Origin: Bradyrhizobium sp. CCH5-F6
GTDB taxonomy: Bacteria > Pseudomonadota > Alphaproteobacteria > Rhizobiales > Xanthobacteraceae
Direction of reading: 5' to 3'
Assembly: GCF_001556045.1 (NCBI RefSeq)
Contig: NZ_LSIC01000038.1
Span: forward strand, 1-56,547
Length of the DNA: 56,547 nt
The position numbers and the translations under genes were made by a program. Under the pieces are notes generated by a model. That model worked only from the letters and a program-made list of their open reading frames with translations, did no database searches and was not told the DNA's origin. Shown piece after piece: positions 36,264-44,440 of this stretch. How positions within the stretch are numbered: position 1 is the first letter of the stretch; the number at the start of each line of letters is the position of its first letter.

Positions 36264-37193
36264 CTACAGATCAAGCCCGGTCAGGCGACGAAGCTCCGCC
36301 CGCAGCTCCGATCGATCATTGATGTGGCCAACCGCCGTTTCGAGCTCAGTCACCTTGGCGCCGACCAGGAACCGGTACCAGAGACCCTGCAGGACGTGAT
36401 AAACGAGACCCTGCTTGCCGTCGAGAAATCCGAGCTGGAAGATCACGCGATACAGAAAGTAGGAGGGCGCGCTGATCTGATAGGGAATTCGGTTATAGAG
36501 CCTTTCCTTGATCCAGCGTTTGAACGCGGCCTGGCGCGAGCCCGGTTTGTCAACGGACGTAGCGGCCTCCCCGCGAAGACCGGTGCGGCTGCTGATGACC
36601 TCAATTGCCTCGCGCGTGGCATACTTGTTGTGCTTGTCGGTGAAGTGCGTGAGGTCATTGAGGTTATGGTCGGCGAAGCCGCCGTCGAACGTAATCGTTC
36701 GGCCGCCCCAGACGACGACGTGCTCGTCCATCCAGCGGTCCTCCACCCGTCCGTGGCCGCGCCGCCAGATCCTGAGCAGAACCAGGGGATATCGGCCGCC
36801 GTGGCGGATCCAGCGGCCGAGGAAGATGTGCTTGCGCTTGAGGTTGACGCCAACCACCTCTTCGTTGAGGCGGGGCAGCTCGTCCCGGATACGCGCAGCG
36901 AGGTCAGCTTCGATCACCTCATCGGCATCGAGCCGCATGATCCATGTGGCCGAAATCGGCGCGTTGTCGAGCGCCCATTGGAATTGCTTAGCCTGATTGA
37001 CGAATTTGTTCTGCAGCACGACCGCGCCGTTGGCGCGGGCCAGCTCGACCGTGCGATCGGTCGAAAAGCTGTCGATGACGATGGTTTCGCTCGCGATCCC
37101 GGCAACGGAAGCCAGCGCCCGTGCAATGTGACGTTCCTCGTTGTACGTCAGGATGATGACGGCAAGGCTCGGCAACTCACTGTCCTTCGTCAT
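36264..37193 (-). CDS. Glycosyltransferase family 2
   Basis: A 309-residue GT-A fold transferase. It shows the opening LAVIILTYNEERHIARAL, the nucleotide-binding IDSFSTDRT, and the metal-binding MRLDADEVIE, then a region (RIWRRGHGRVEDRWMDEHV) shared with the WaaE/KdtX-like GT2 enzymes that add a sugar to lipopolysaccharide core or polysaccharide. The C-terminal YFLYRVIFQLGFLDGKQG looks membrane-associated. It is monocistronic and diverges from the flippase gene. The repeated 27-bp element at 37241-37267 lies 48-74 bases upstream. Confidence 0.92.
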   Translation of the reverse strand: MTKDSELPSLAVIILTYNEERHIARALASVAGIASETIVIDSFSTDRTVELARANGAVVLQNKFVNQAKQFQWALDNAPISATWIMRLDADEVIEADLAARIRDELPRLNEEVVGVNLKRKHIFLGRWIRHGGRYPLVLLRIWRRGHGRVEDRWMDEHVVVWGGRTITFDGGFADHNLNDLTHFTDKHNKYATREAIEVISSRTGLRGEAATSVDKPGSRQAAFKRWIKERLYNRIPYQISAPSYFLYRVIFQLGFLDGKQGLVYHVLQGLWYRFLVGAKVTELETAVGHINDRSELRAELRRLTGLDL

Positions 37194-37240
37194 GCTCTTG
37201 CTGCTGATGGTTTGTCATCTGGAGCCTGTTGCCTGATGTA

Positions 37241-37267
37241 ATGTCCCAACCGAACAGGACTGTGACA
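37241..37267 (-). promoter_or_regulatory. Repeated upstream element, copy 2 (GT2 gene)
   Basis: GAACAGGACTGTGACA at 37252-37267 is identical to copy 1, preceded by ATGTCCCAACC (copy 1: ATGTCGCCAATT). It lies 48-74 bases upstream of the GT2 start, nearly the same spacing as copy 1. On the minus strand TGTCAC and GACATT are 16 bases apart. Confidence 0.6.
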
Positions 37268-37283
37268 TAAGGCGTGCGCAGCT

Positions 37284-37318
37284 ATGATATCACATGTTTT
37301 GTTATTGCTATGTAACAA
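37284..37318. promoter_or_regulatory. AT-rich operator-like region between GT2 and flippase genes
   Basis: Contains the palindrome TGATATCA (37285-37292) and an inverted repeat TTGTTA-8 bases-TAACAA (37299-37318). TGATATCA recurs at 40316-40323. It sits between divergent genes and could serve either. Confidence 0.45.
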
Positions 37319-37399
37319 TATAAAACCATACGGTTATGATGCTCCGCTCGGCAGTGGTTAGGTGGTGTGCGCGGACCCTCAGTCCGCTTCGGGAATGTC

Positions 37400-38764
37400 A
37401 TGCTTGAAACGAGTGTCGCGGACCCCTCTGGCGAACCAGATCGGGTGATCCCGGGCGCCAGGCCCGGGCCGGCAGAACGGCTGCGCCTCGGCCAGGGCCG
37501 ATGGCGCCAGATCGCCAATGTCGGTCTGATGGTCGCGGGACTCGCGTTGGGCCAGGGAGCCATCTTCGCCGTCCAGACCGGCCTTTTGGCCGCAGGCGAG
37601 TACGAATTGCTCGCCGTCTTCGCCACGCATTACTCCTTTGCCATTCTAGGCATCATCCTCGTCGACGCCGGTGCCAACATCACGCTGGCCCGCGCCGTCG
37701 TGCATCTGTCGCCGGGCGGGCTGCCGAACGCAAAGATGTGGCAGGCCTTCGCTGACACCAGCACGATCAGGATGCTGACGGCCCTGATCGTCGGCGCGGC
37801 TGCCACGCTCTACGCAGTGGAGATCTCGGACGACCCGCTGGGGCGTTGGTACGTGTTTCTCGCGCTGCCCGGCCTGCTGCTCTGGTCCGTCAACGGCGTC
37901 GGTCTGCTCGATGGACTGAGACTGAGCGGGGTCAGCGGGATGACGGGCTCGATCGCCTACGTCGTCAACGCGCTCGGGCTGCTCATGGCCTCCCATCGCT
38001 CTCACGAGGCCGCCGGCGCAATCATGGGCGGTGCGTTCTCGCTGGGATATCTCCTGACGCTCTGCGCACAATGGGCGGCCCTGACCTGGAAAGGATGGCA
38101 TCCCGAGTTCCACATGCCGTCACGCGCAGGGCTGGCAAGGGCGTTCAAGGATGGCATGGCCCTTTCGTTCCAGATCGTGCCGGGCCAGATCAACATGCGG
38201 GTCCAACTGGTCTTGAGCGCGGCCTATCTCGGTGCAGAAACCACGGCCGTGTTCGTCTATGCCAAGCAGATCGTCACCGCCGCCACGCAGGTCTTGCAGT
38301 TCGTCCTGCGTGTCGAATTTCCGGGGCTCGTCGAGCGACTGGCGAGCGGAGGAAGACAGGGACTCTTCGGCATCATGGGCGCGCAGAAAATGACGCTCGC
38401 CTGCGCCGTACTGTTCTCCGTCGGTACGACGCTGCTTGCTGGCGTGGTTGCCATCTGGTCGGACGGCGCGCTGCATCGGACTGCAATCGTCATGGTCGGA
38501 TTTGCGCCGACCATCCTCACGGTGGCGCTGTTGCAGATGACCTGGCAGTGTCTTGCCGCGGCGGGGGCCTATGCAGCTTCGGCCTGGGCGTTGACGATCG
38601 GTGCAGCCGTGGGCGTCGTTGCGAGCTATGGTCTGCTTCCGTTGCTCCACGTATTCGCCTTCGCGGCGGCGGAGGTGATATTGAATTTTGTGACGCTCTA
38701 TGTCGGATATCGCTTTCTGGAGCGTACGCGCGTGACCTCGCCGGGTTCCCCCGAGCGCACCTGA
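37400..38764 (+). CDS. Polysaccharide flippase, Wzx-like
   Basis: A 454-residue polytopic protein of the oligosaccharidyl-lipid flippase (MOP) superfamily, expected to move undecaprenyl-linked repeat units across the inner membrane. It has about twelve helices, with the typical first-helix GLMVAGLALGQGAIFAVQTG and a basic loop before GLARAFKDGMALSFQIVPGQ at the start of the second half. ATG 37400 has GGGA five bases upstream and is chosen over a GTG at 37367. It is alone on the plus strand and converges on the WcaI-like gene (three bases between stops). Together with the polymerase at 30766 it defines a Wzx/Wzy-dependent pathway. Confidence 0.88.
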   Translation: MLETSVADPSGEPDRVIPGARPGPAERLRLGQGRWRQIANVGLMVAGLALGQGAIFAVQTGLLAAGEYELLAVFATHYSFAILGIILVDAGANITLARAVVHLSPGGLPNAKMWQAFADTSTIRMLTALIVGAAATLYAVEISDDPLGRWYVFLALPGLLLWSVNGVGLLDGLRLSGVSGMTGSIAYVVNALGLLMASHRSHEAAGAIMGGAFSLGYLLTLCAQWAALTWKGWHPEFHMPSRAGLARAFKDGMALSFQIVPGQINMRVQLVLSAAYLGAETTAVFVYAKQIVTAATQVLQFVLRVEFPGLVERLASGGRQGLFGIMGAQKMTLACAVLFSVGTTLLAGVVAIWSDGALHRTAIVMVGFAPTILTVALLQMTWQCLAAAGAYAASAWALTIGAAVGVVASYGLLPLLHVFAFAAAEVILNFVTLYVGYRFLERTRVTSPGSPERT

Positions 38765-38767
38765 AAC

Positions 38768-40162
38768 TCAGGGGCGCTCCTTGGCGGACAGGGCGCCACG
38801 GTTCGGCCCACGCATGGATTGACGCGAGAATGGCCGGCCAGGCGCATCCGGACGGCGCCGGCTTCCCGTTGAGACGTGCTCGATCGAGCGCATCGATATC
38901 GCCGGCTGTTGAACCCGCGGCGCGTGCGAGGGCGCACATTGCGGAAGCGCCATGAACTCGCGCTCCAGCGAGCGCATGATCGAGACCCGGTCCCATTTCT
39001 GCTCGGCTCGCCTGCGCGCAACAGCGCCCAATCGGGCGCGGAGCGCGTCATCGGTCGCTAGGGTCAAGAGGGCCCCTGCGAGCGCGTCCGCGTTGCCGGG
39101 CTCAATGACGAGGCCTGCGCCCTCGACTTCCGTCGCAAGGCCCGTGCCTGGCTTGGCCATTGCAACGAGCGGGCGGCCCGAGGCCAGCATGCCGGCGAGC
39201 TTGGACGGAAGCACAAGATCGGCGATCTCGGCCTTCTGCGGCAGCAGCTGAATGTCGGCCGTGCTGAGCAATTCCGAGACGCGATCGAGCGGCTGAAGAT
39301 CGAGGAAACGAACGTTACTCAAGCCGTCGGACATCTGCATCAGCGTCGGTTTGGCCGGTCCGTTGCCGCACAACACGAATTTGAGCGACGGATGGACATC
39401 CTTCACGGCCGCGGCGGCTCCGACAATTAGCTCCAGCCCCTGCTTGTTCGACATGGCCCCGGAGTAGAGGGCAACGATATCGTCTGCTTCGAGCCGCAAC
39501 TCGGTCCGGAGCGGCGTCTGGCGGGAGCCGGGTGTAACAATTCCGGTATCGATCCAGTTGCGGAATTCACGCAATCTGCTCGGTGCGATACCCTTGTGCT
39601 CGAGCCGCGCCATCATCTGCGGTGAGATGGTCGAGACTCGCTGGAAAGCCTTCAGGATCCAGCGTTCGAAGGCCGCCATGACACGGCGCGCGGCACCGCC
39701 GCGCAGCAGGCCGACTTCGAAAGCCGCATCCACTTCGAGATCCTGGACATGGACCCAGGACGCCGCGCCGGCCAAACGTGCGGCAAGAGCGGCGATCGGC
39801 GCGGACAGCAAGGAGGGGGCGACCACGAACACGATGTCGGGCCGCCAGAACAATGCCCCCGACAACAGTGGACCGGCGGCCGACACCAGGAAAGATGCAT
39901 GGTGGAGCAGCCGCCTGACCCCGGACGGTCGTGCCGGTACGTAGATCGGCGCCCTGATCACGTCGACCTCGTTCACGCGTTCACGGACATACCATGAGCG
40001 ACGATACTCCCGCGGGATGCTCCAATCCGGGTAATAGGGCGGGCCTGTGACAACGCGGACCTCATGGCCCCAAGCGGCCATGCTTTCGCAGAATTCAGTG
40101 GTATATTTTGCAACGCCAATCAGATCGGGAGCGTAATTGATCCCTACCACCAAGATCCGCAT
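38768..40162 (-). CDS. Glycosyltransferase family 4, WcaI-like
   Basis: A 464-residue GT-B fold transferase. The opening MRILVVGINYAPDLIGVAKYT and the segment VVTGPPYYPDWSIPREYR closely match WcaI-type enzymes of colanic acid synthesis, a fucose-rich polymer, fitting the gmd/fcl genes in this locus. The C-terminal nucleotide-sugar half includes LYSGAMSNKQGLELIVGAA and a PSKLAGMLASGRPLVA loop. ATG 40162 is preferred over 40174. The last 60 or so residues are Arg/Pro/Ser-rich with no family match that I recognise, and may be a disordered tail. A long AT-rich upstream region suggests its own promoter. Confidence 0.9.
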   Translation of the reverse strand: MRILVVGINYAPDLIGVAKYTTEFCESMAAWGHEVRVVTGPPYYPDWSIPREYRRSWYVRERVNEVDVIRAPIYVPARPSGVRRLLHHASFLVSAAGPLLSGALFWRPDIVFVVAPSLLSAPIAALAARLAGAASWVHVQDLEVDAAFEVGLLRGGAARRVMAAFERWILKAFQRVSTISPQMMARLEHKGIAPSRLREFRNWIDTGIVTPGSRQTPLRTELRLEADDIVALYSGAMSNKQGLELIVGAAAAVKDVHPSLKFVLCGNGPAKPTLMQMSDGLSNVRFLDLQPLDRVSELLSTADIQLLPQKAEIADLVLPSKLAGMLASGRPLVAMAKPGTGLATEVEGAGLVIEPGNADALAGALLTLATDDALRARLGAVARRRAEQKWDRVSIMRSLEREFMALPQCAPSHAPRVQQPAISMRSIEHVSTGSRRRPDAPGRPFSRQSMRGPNRGALSAKERP

Positions 40163-40315
40163 GACCGCCCTCATTTCCGCGGCCGAAGCGGCTGGCTTCG
40201 ACCGGCCCTAAAATCCCGGCCTGCCGAGCCGGTTGGGCAATCGGGCATGGCGCCTGCAGGCGGAAACGGTACCCGGTCCGACGTTAGCGTGTTCCCGTCT
40301 GCCTCTTGGTGTCTG

Positions 40316-40367
40316 TGATATCATTTGCCATGTGACATTATCACTATAACGATAAGACAGATAACAA
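40316..40367 (-). promoter_or_regulatory. AT-rich putative promoter/operator upstream of the WcaI-like gene
   Basis: Within an otherwise GC-rich 282-base gap this stretch is strongly AT-rich. It holds TGATATCA (40316-40323), TGTGACATTATCAC, and repeated GATAA/TTATC words. It lies about 155-205 bases upstream of the WcaI-like gene start, so a long leader would result. Confidence 0.45.
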
Positions 40368-40387
40368 TTGGGAGAAGTGTGAGGCGT

Positions 40388-40418
40388 CGGCGGCTCGATC
40401 CCGAGGGAGGGACCGCCG
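40388..40418 (-). terminator. Hairpin downstream of GT4 gene
   Basis: CGGCGG (40388-40393) pairs with CCGCCG (40413-40418), with TCCC/GGGA pairing inside. It starts 26 bases beyond the GT4 stop on the minus strand. There is no T-run, so termination by it is only possible. Confidence 0.4.
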
Positions 40419-40444
40419 GCCAATTCCGCTGCAGTGATGCCAGA

Positions 40445-41617
40445 TCAGGTGCGCGGTGGCGCCGCCTGCAAATCGCTGACCACGTCGATCAGCGCCGTCG
40501 CCATCCGATCGACGCTGAAGCGCTCGCGGAACAGCGCGCGCGTGCGCCGGGTCATCGCAGCGCGGTCATCCGGCGACATCGCCAGCCAGGCCTTGAGAAC
40601 ATCGAGCGTGCCTGCGGCGGAATCCTCGGCGACGAGCCCGGCCCGCGCTTCGACGACCTCCCGCCAGATATTGACCTTGTTCGAGATCAGCACGGGCAGG
40701 CCGCAGCCGAGCGCTTCGGCAACGGAGATGCCGAAATTCTCCTGATGTGACGGCAACATGAAGGCTTCGCTGGCGTAGAACGCGCCCCATTTGGCATCGC
40801 CCACCAGCATGCCTGGCCACGTAATCCTGTCGGCAAGGCCAAGTGTTCTCGCCCGGGCCTTGAGCTCTGCGACCCAGCCGGTCTGGTCTGGTCCCGCCAT
40901 CAGCAGATGCAGGCGCGGCTCCTCGGCGGCAACTTGCGCAAAGGCCTCGACCATGAGATCGCAGCCCTTCTTGGCATGAAGCCGGCCGAGGAACAGCATC
41001 ACGCGTTTGCCGCGCAACTCGGGGTGATCGGCAAGGAAGGCCTCCCGCAGCGGATCGGCGTCCTGCGGGGGCAAGCGTGTTCCATAGGAGACCACGCGTT
41101 CGCGAGCCTGGTACGGCCGGAACGAATGTCGCGCCAGCAGCCGCTCTTCCTGGCTGGTGAACAGGACTGCGGCGGCGTCGCGCAGCACGCGGTATTCGGC
41201 GAACCGCCAGTAGATCAACTTCTTGAGGCGTTTGAGCGGGTAGGCCTGGTTGAACCAGGGGTCCAGCATACCGTGAGTGAAGATCACGTATGGGCGACCC
41301 AGTTCGCGCATCACCTGCCAGGCGGCGAAGCTGTGATATTGCCAGAGACCGTTGACGACGACGGCGTCGAAGCCGGCGGCATGGGCTCGCAGCCAGGGGC
41401 GGAGGGACGCCGCGTAATAATATCCGCCCCGCCTGGGCGGGCCCAGCGCGTGCACCGGAAGCGGAAAGGCGTCGACATGCGAAGCGCCGGGGTCATCGGA
41501 CGACGCAACTTCGACCTCGTGACCCATCTCCCGCAGACGAAGGCCGCGCTGGAGCACGCCCTCGATGGGCCCGCCAAAACGCCGGTCGACGGAGGAGACG
41601 ACATGCAGCAGCTTCAT
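40445..41617 (-). CDS. Glycosyltransferase family 4
   Basis: A 390-residue GT-B transferase that starts MKLLHVVSSVDRRFGGPIEGV, a typical GT4 opening with the Gly-rich acceptor loop. The C-terminal half has VMLFLGRLHAKKGCDLMVEAF and the donor-binding EX7E-like stretch SHQENFGISVAEALGCGLPV, characteristic of GT4. ATG 41617 is chosen because the longer open frame to 41980 overlaps the AsnB gene and reads as a shadow. It lies ten bases downstream of asnB on the same strand, so it is in the asnB operon. Confidence 0.93.
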   Translation of the reverse strand: MKLLHVVSSVDRRFGGPIEGVLQRGLRLREMGHEVEVASSDDPGASHVDAFPLPVHALGPPRRGGYYYAASLRPWLRAHAAGFDAVVVNGLWQYHSFAAWQVMRELGRPYVIFTHGMLDPWFNQAYPLKRLKKLIYWRFAEYRVLRDAAAVLFTSQEERLLARHSFRPYQARERVVSYGTRLPPQDADPLREAFLADHPELRGKRVMLFLGRLHAKKGCDLMVEAFAQVAAEEPRLHLLMAGPDQTGWVAELKARARTLGLADRITWPGMLVGDAKWGAFYASEAFMLPSHQENFGISVAEALGCGLPVLISNKVNIWREVVEARAGLVAEDSAAGTLDVLKAWLAMSPDDRAAMTRRTRALFRERFSVDRMATALIDVVSDLQAAPPRT

Positions 41618-41627
41618 GACCGTGACC

Positions 41628-43412
41628 TCATGCCGCCGCGAAGCGTCCATAGAGCTGCTTTGCCCAGTCCCGATACTGCATGACGCCGCGGCGCGCCCCA
41701 GGATTGAGCCATTGATGGATCGGCACGGAAAAGCCCGTCTTGGGTCTGTTGAGTACCGATTCCGGCAAGTGCGGCGCCACGCGGCGAACGATGGTGCGCT
41801 TTTCGTTCGCAGCATCCAGGTCCGGCAGCTCGACGAAGTCGCGAAGCAGGTGCAGGTCGACCAGTGGCACGCGGATCTCGAGCGAGTGAGCCATGCCTGC
41901 CCAATCGGCATCACGGAGCAACTGGTTGCGCATGTACCATTGCATTTCCAGCGCAGAGACGGCGAGCCGATCGCGGTCAAGCCCCTCGATGCTCCCCTCG
42001 AGACGTTTTACCGTTGCCAGTTCCTGCAAGCCGTCTTTCGCCATCGCAGGGTCCATCAGGCCCGCGAGTTCCCAGGGCATGTGAAGCGCTCGCCGGAGGA
42101 GATAGGCCCCCGCCAGGCTGTGGCCGTATTCGGCCAAGCCGGCATATTTCGGCGACGGCATCAATGATGCAAATGGCTGGACGAGACCGCGCAAGAGAAC
42201 GCCGGCGCGCTCATTGACTGGCGCACGTTGCATCAGCTTCACCAGCTTCGGCACCTGGTTGAAGCTGGGATAGGATCCGAACAGTTCGTCGCCGCCGAGC
42301 CCCGAGATGGCAACCTTGAGACCTTGCGCGGCAGCGGCCTTTGAAACGAACCAGACGTTGATCCCGTCGATCGACGGCTGGTCCATCGCTTCGATCAACC
42401 GCTCGCGGTCGCCCTCGAAGTCGTGCGCGGAGATCCGGTTCAGCGCATGTTTCGCGTTGAGCAGGCCTGCGACTTCGTCGGCCAGTCCGGCCTCGTCGTG
42501 GGGGGTGCCGGCATATTCGTTGAAGCCGAGGGTGAGCGTGCGCAGTTCACCCCCATGCGCCGCACAGGCCGCGAGCATCGTGGAGTCGAGGCCCGCCGAC
42601 AGGAACACGCCGACCGGTACGTCCGCGACCATGTGGGCGGCGACGCTGTCCTTCACTGCAGCGGCGATCTGATCGAGCGCGTCCTCAGTGCGGCCTCCGG
42701 CAGCCGACGGCAAACGGCAGAGCGTATCGAGCACATTGGCAAAGCATACCGGTGGCGCCGTGCGCCCGTTTCCGAAACGCTGCCAATGACCGGGTGGCAA
42801 CGCGCGGATGCCGCGATAGAGCGTGTAGGGTTCGGGTACTGATCCCCACAGCAGGAAGCCGGCGTGGCCGGCCGGTTCGGGCCTGCGGTCGATCGAGGTC
42901 TGGAGTAACGGCTTGACCTGCGATGCGAAGCGGACCGTGGCGCCGTTGTCGGCAACGTAGAGCGGCTTGATGCCGAAGGGGTCGCGGGCCAGCAGCAACT
43001 CCCGTCGCCCGGCGTCCCACAATGCGAAGGCATACATGCCGCGCAGGTCCGCAAACATCCCGGTGCCCTGCCGGGCATAGAGCTTGAGCAGAACTTCGGT
43101 GTCGGACTGTGTGCGCGTGGCAACACCCTGGCTGTTCAAGCGCGCCCGCAGCGATTGATGATTGTAGATCTCTCCGTTGAAGCAGATCCAGTTGCCGGTC
43201 TCGGGATCGAGCATCGGTTGCGCGCCACCTTCGCTCAGGTCGATGATGGCGAGGCGCCGATGCGCAAACCCGACGCGCGCGTCGTCCGACAACCAGAGGC
43301 CGGACGCGTCCGGACCGCGCGCGGTCATCGCGTCCCGGACGCGCAGCAGTTCGGACCTGTCGACCGGGGAAGCATCGGTGCCGTAGGCAAACGAGCCGTT
43401 GATTGCGCACAT
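41628..43412 (-). CDS. asnB: Asparagine synthase (glutamine-hydrolysing) family amidotransferase
   Basis: A 594-residue two-domain AsnB-type enzyme. The N-terminal glutaminase has the nucleophile Cys2 (MCAINGSFAYG), RRLAIIDLS and FNGEIYN. The synthetase domain has the ATP pyrophosphatase motif SAGLDSTML and GLGGDELFGSYPSF. In polysaccharide loci such proteins commonly amidate sugar or uronic acid carboxylates rather than free aspartate; that role is inferred from place, not proven by residues. ATG 43412 gives Cys at position 2, as needed after Met removal. It is followed by the GT4 gene and preceded, 53 bases away, by the aldo/keto reductase gene. Confidence 0.93.
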   Translation of the reverse strand: MCAINGSFAYGTDASPVDRSELLRVRDAMTARGPDASGLWLSDDARVGFAHRRLAIIDLSEGGAQPMLDPETGNWICFNGEIYNHQSLRARLNSQGVATRTQSDTEVLLKLYARQGTGMFADLRGMYAFALWDAGRRELLLARDPFGIKPLYVADNGATVRFASQVKPLLQTSIDRRPEPAGHAGFLLWGSVPEPYTLYRGIRALPPGHWQRFGNGRTAPPVCFANVLDTLCRLPSAAGGRTEDALDQIAAAVKDSVAAHMVADVPVGVFLSAGLDSTMLAACAAHGGELRTLTLGFNEYAGTPHDEAGLADEVAGLLNAKHALNRISAHDFEGDRERLIEAMDQPSIDGINVWFVSKAAAAQGLKVAISGLGGDELFGSYPSFNQVPKLVKLMQRAPVNERAGVLLRGLVQPFASLMPSPKYAGLAEYGHSLAGAYLLRRALHMPWELAGLMDPAMAKDGLQELATVKRLEGSIEGLDRDRLAVSALEMQWYMRNQLLRDADWAGMAHSLEIRVPLVDLHLLRDFVELPDLDAANEKRTIVRRVAPHLPESVLNRPKTGFSVPIHQWLNPGARRGVMQYRDWAKQLYGRFAAA

Positions 43413-43465
43413 GACTCAGTGTTTCCAAGCCGGGAAATGCCGTGACGCGATGTCAGGACGGTGCA

Positions 43466-44440
43466 TCAGGATGCTCCCGCAAGAGAAGGGGCTGCGGTCA
43501 GCGCTTCCCGCAGAGCGGAAGCAAGCCCAGGGGCCGGCGATTCCGCGCATGCTGCCACGTTCCGCTGCATGTGGTCGCTCCGGAACATCGAGACGATAAC
43601 GATGCCGTCGGGGTTGTTGGCGAAAGCGAAGCGCAGAAGCAGATCCGCAGCATTCTGCGAGACGTCGATCCCGTATGCGCGCGCGACGGCACTGACGCGT
43701 CCGGCGCGGTCAGCGGAAAGACCGGCAATAGCCTGCCAGGCATCGGCATCGAGTGCCCCATGCGTCACGAACAACGGCGGGGCCGCGAACCGTGCCAGCA
43801 GGGTCGGGGCGGCGTTGCCGAGCGGAGTGTCGCGAAACTGGGCGATGTCGATCGGCATCCCGCCGTCGGCGGCTGCCATCACACTGGCAGGCTCGCCTGC
43901 GACGGACAGCGCGCGCACGTACCCCTTCTCGACGAGGCGGCACAGCCTGTCGAAAACGAGGTCGCTCGAGGCCTCGTCCGGCGTCGGGTCGTGTAGTGCA
44001 AGAACGTCGATGTAGTCGGTGCCGAGCGCGCGCAGGCTGTTGGTAACCGACGTCTCGATGGCCTCGGCGTCGATCGCCGCCCGCGTTCCGGTCGAGCGCG
44101 CTCCTGACGCAATCCGCCGCAGGGCGGGAAACGCCGCAACCGCCTTTCGGGCAGCAGGCCGGAGCAGCCTCGTGGTGACCGACAGCTGCGGAGGGGCGAT
44201 ACCGAACTTGGTGCAGATCGCGACCTTGTCGCGCCGCCCCCGGAGCGACCGGCCGAGTAGCGTTTCCGCGAGTCCGTCGCCATAGGGAGGAGCGACGTCA
44301 AACCAGCTGATGCCCAGATCGAGTGCGCGCGCAACCGCACGCTGGCCTTCAGTCGCTGAAATGCGCGAGCCCAGCGATGCGCAACCGAATCCGATCGCCG
44401 AAACCTCGAGACCCAGCCTCGGAACACGGACCAGTCTCAT
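43466..44440 (-). CDS. Aldo/keto reductase family protein
   Basis: A 324-residue NAD(P)H-dependent TIM-barrel oxidoreductase. Catalytic residues are visible: Asp and Tyr in WFDVAPPYGDGLAETLLG, Lys in ICTKFG and His in VLALHDP. The C-terminal cofactor-binding part has FANNPDGIVIVSMF in place of the usual phosphate-binding loop. It overlaps the GMC gene by four bases (ATGA type), so the two are translationally coupled and may act on the same intermediate, perhaps a sugar being oxidised and reduced for polymer building. The substrate is not known. Confidence 0.9.
   Translation of the reverse strand: MRLVRVPRLGLEVSAIGFGCASLGSRISATEGQRAVARALDLGISWFDVAPPYGDGLAETLLGRSLRGRRDKVAICTKFGIAPPQLSVTTRLLRPAARKAVAAFPALRRIASGARSTGTRAAIDAEAIETSVTNSLRALGTDYIDVLALHDPTPDEASSDLVFDRLCRLVEKGYVRALSVAGEPASVMAAADGGMPIDIAQFRDTPLGNAAPTLLARFAAPPLFVTHGALDADAWQAIAGLSADRAGRVSAVARAYGIDVSQNAADLLLRFAFANNPDGIVIVSMFRSDHMQRNVAACAESPAPGLASALREALTAAPSLAGAS

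Noticed and set aside
40385..40420. A second copy of the tRNA-Gln T-arm (attachment-site repeat) suggested by a similar CGATCCC-rich stretch.
   Set aside because: Only a short partial resemblance is present; the stretch is better explained as the hairpin at 40388-40418.
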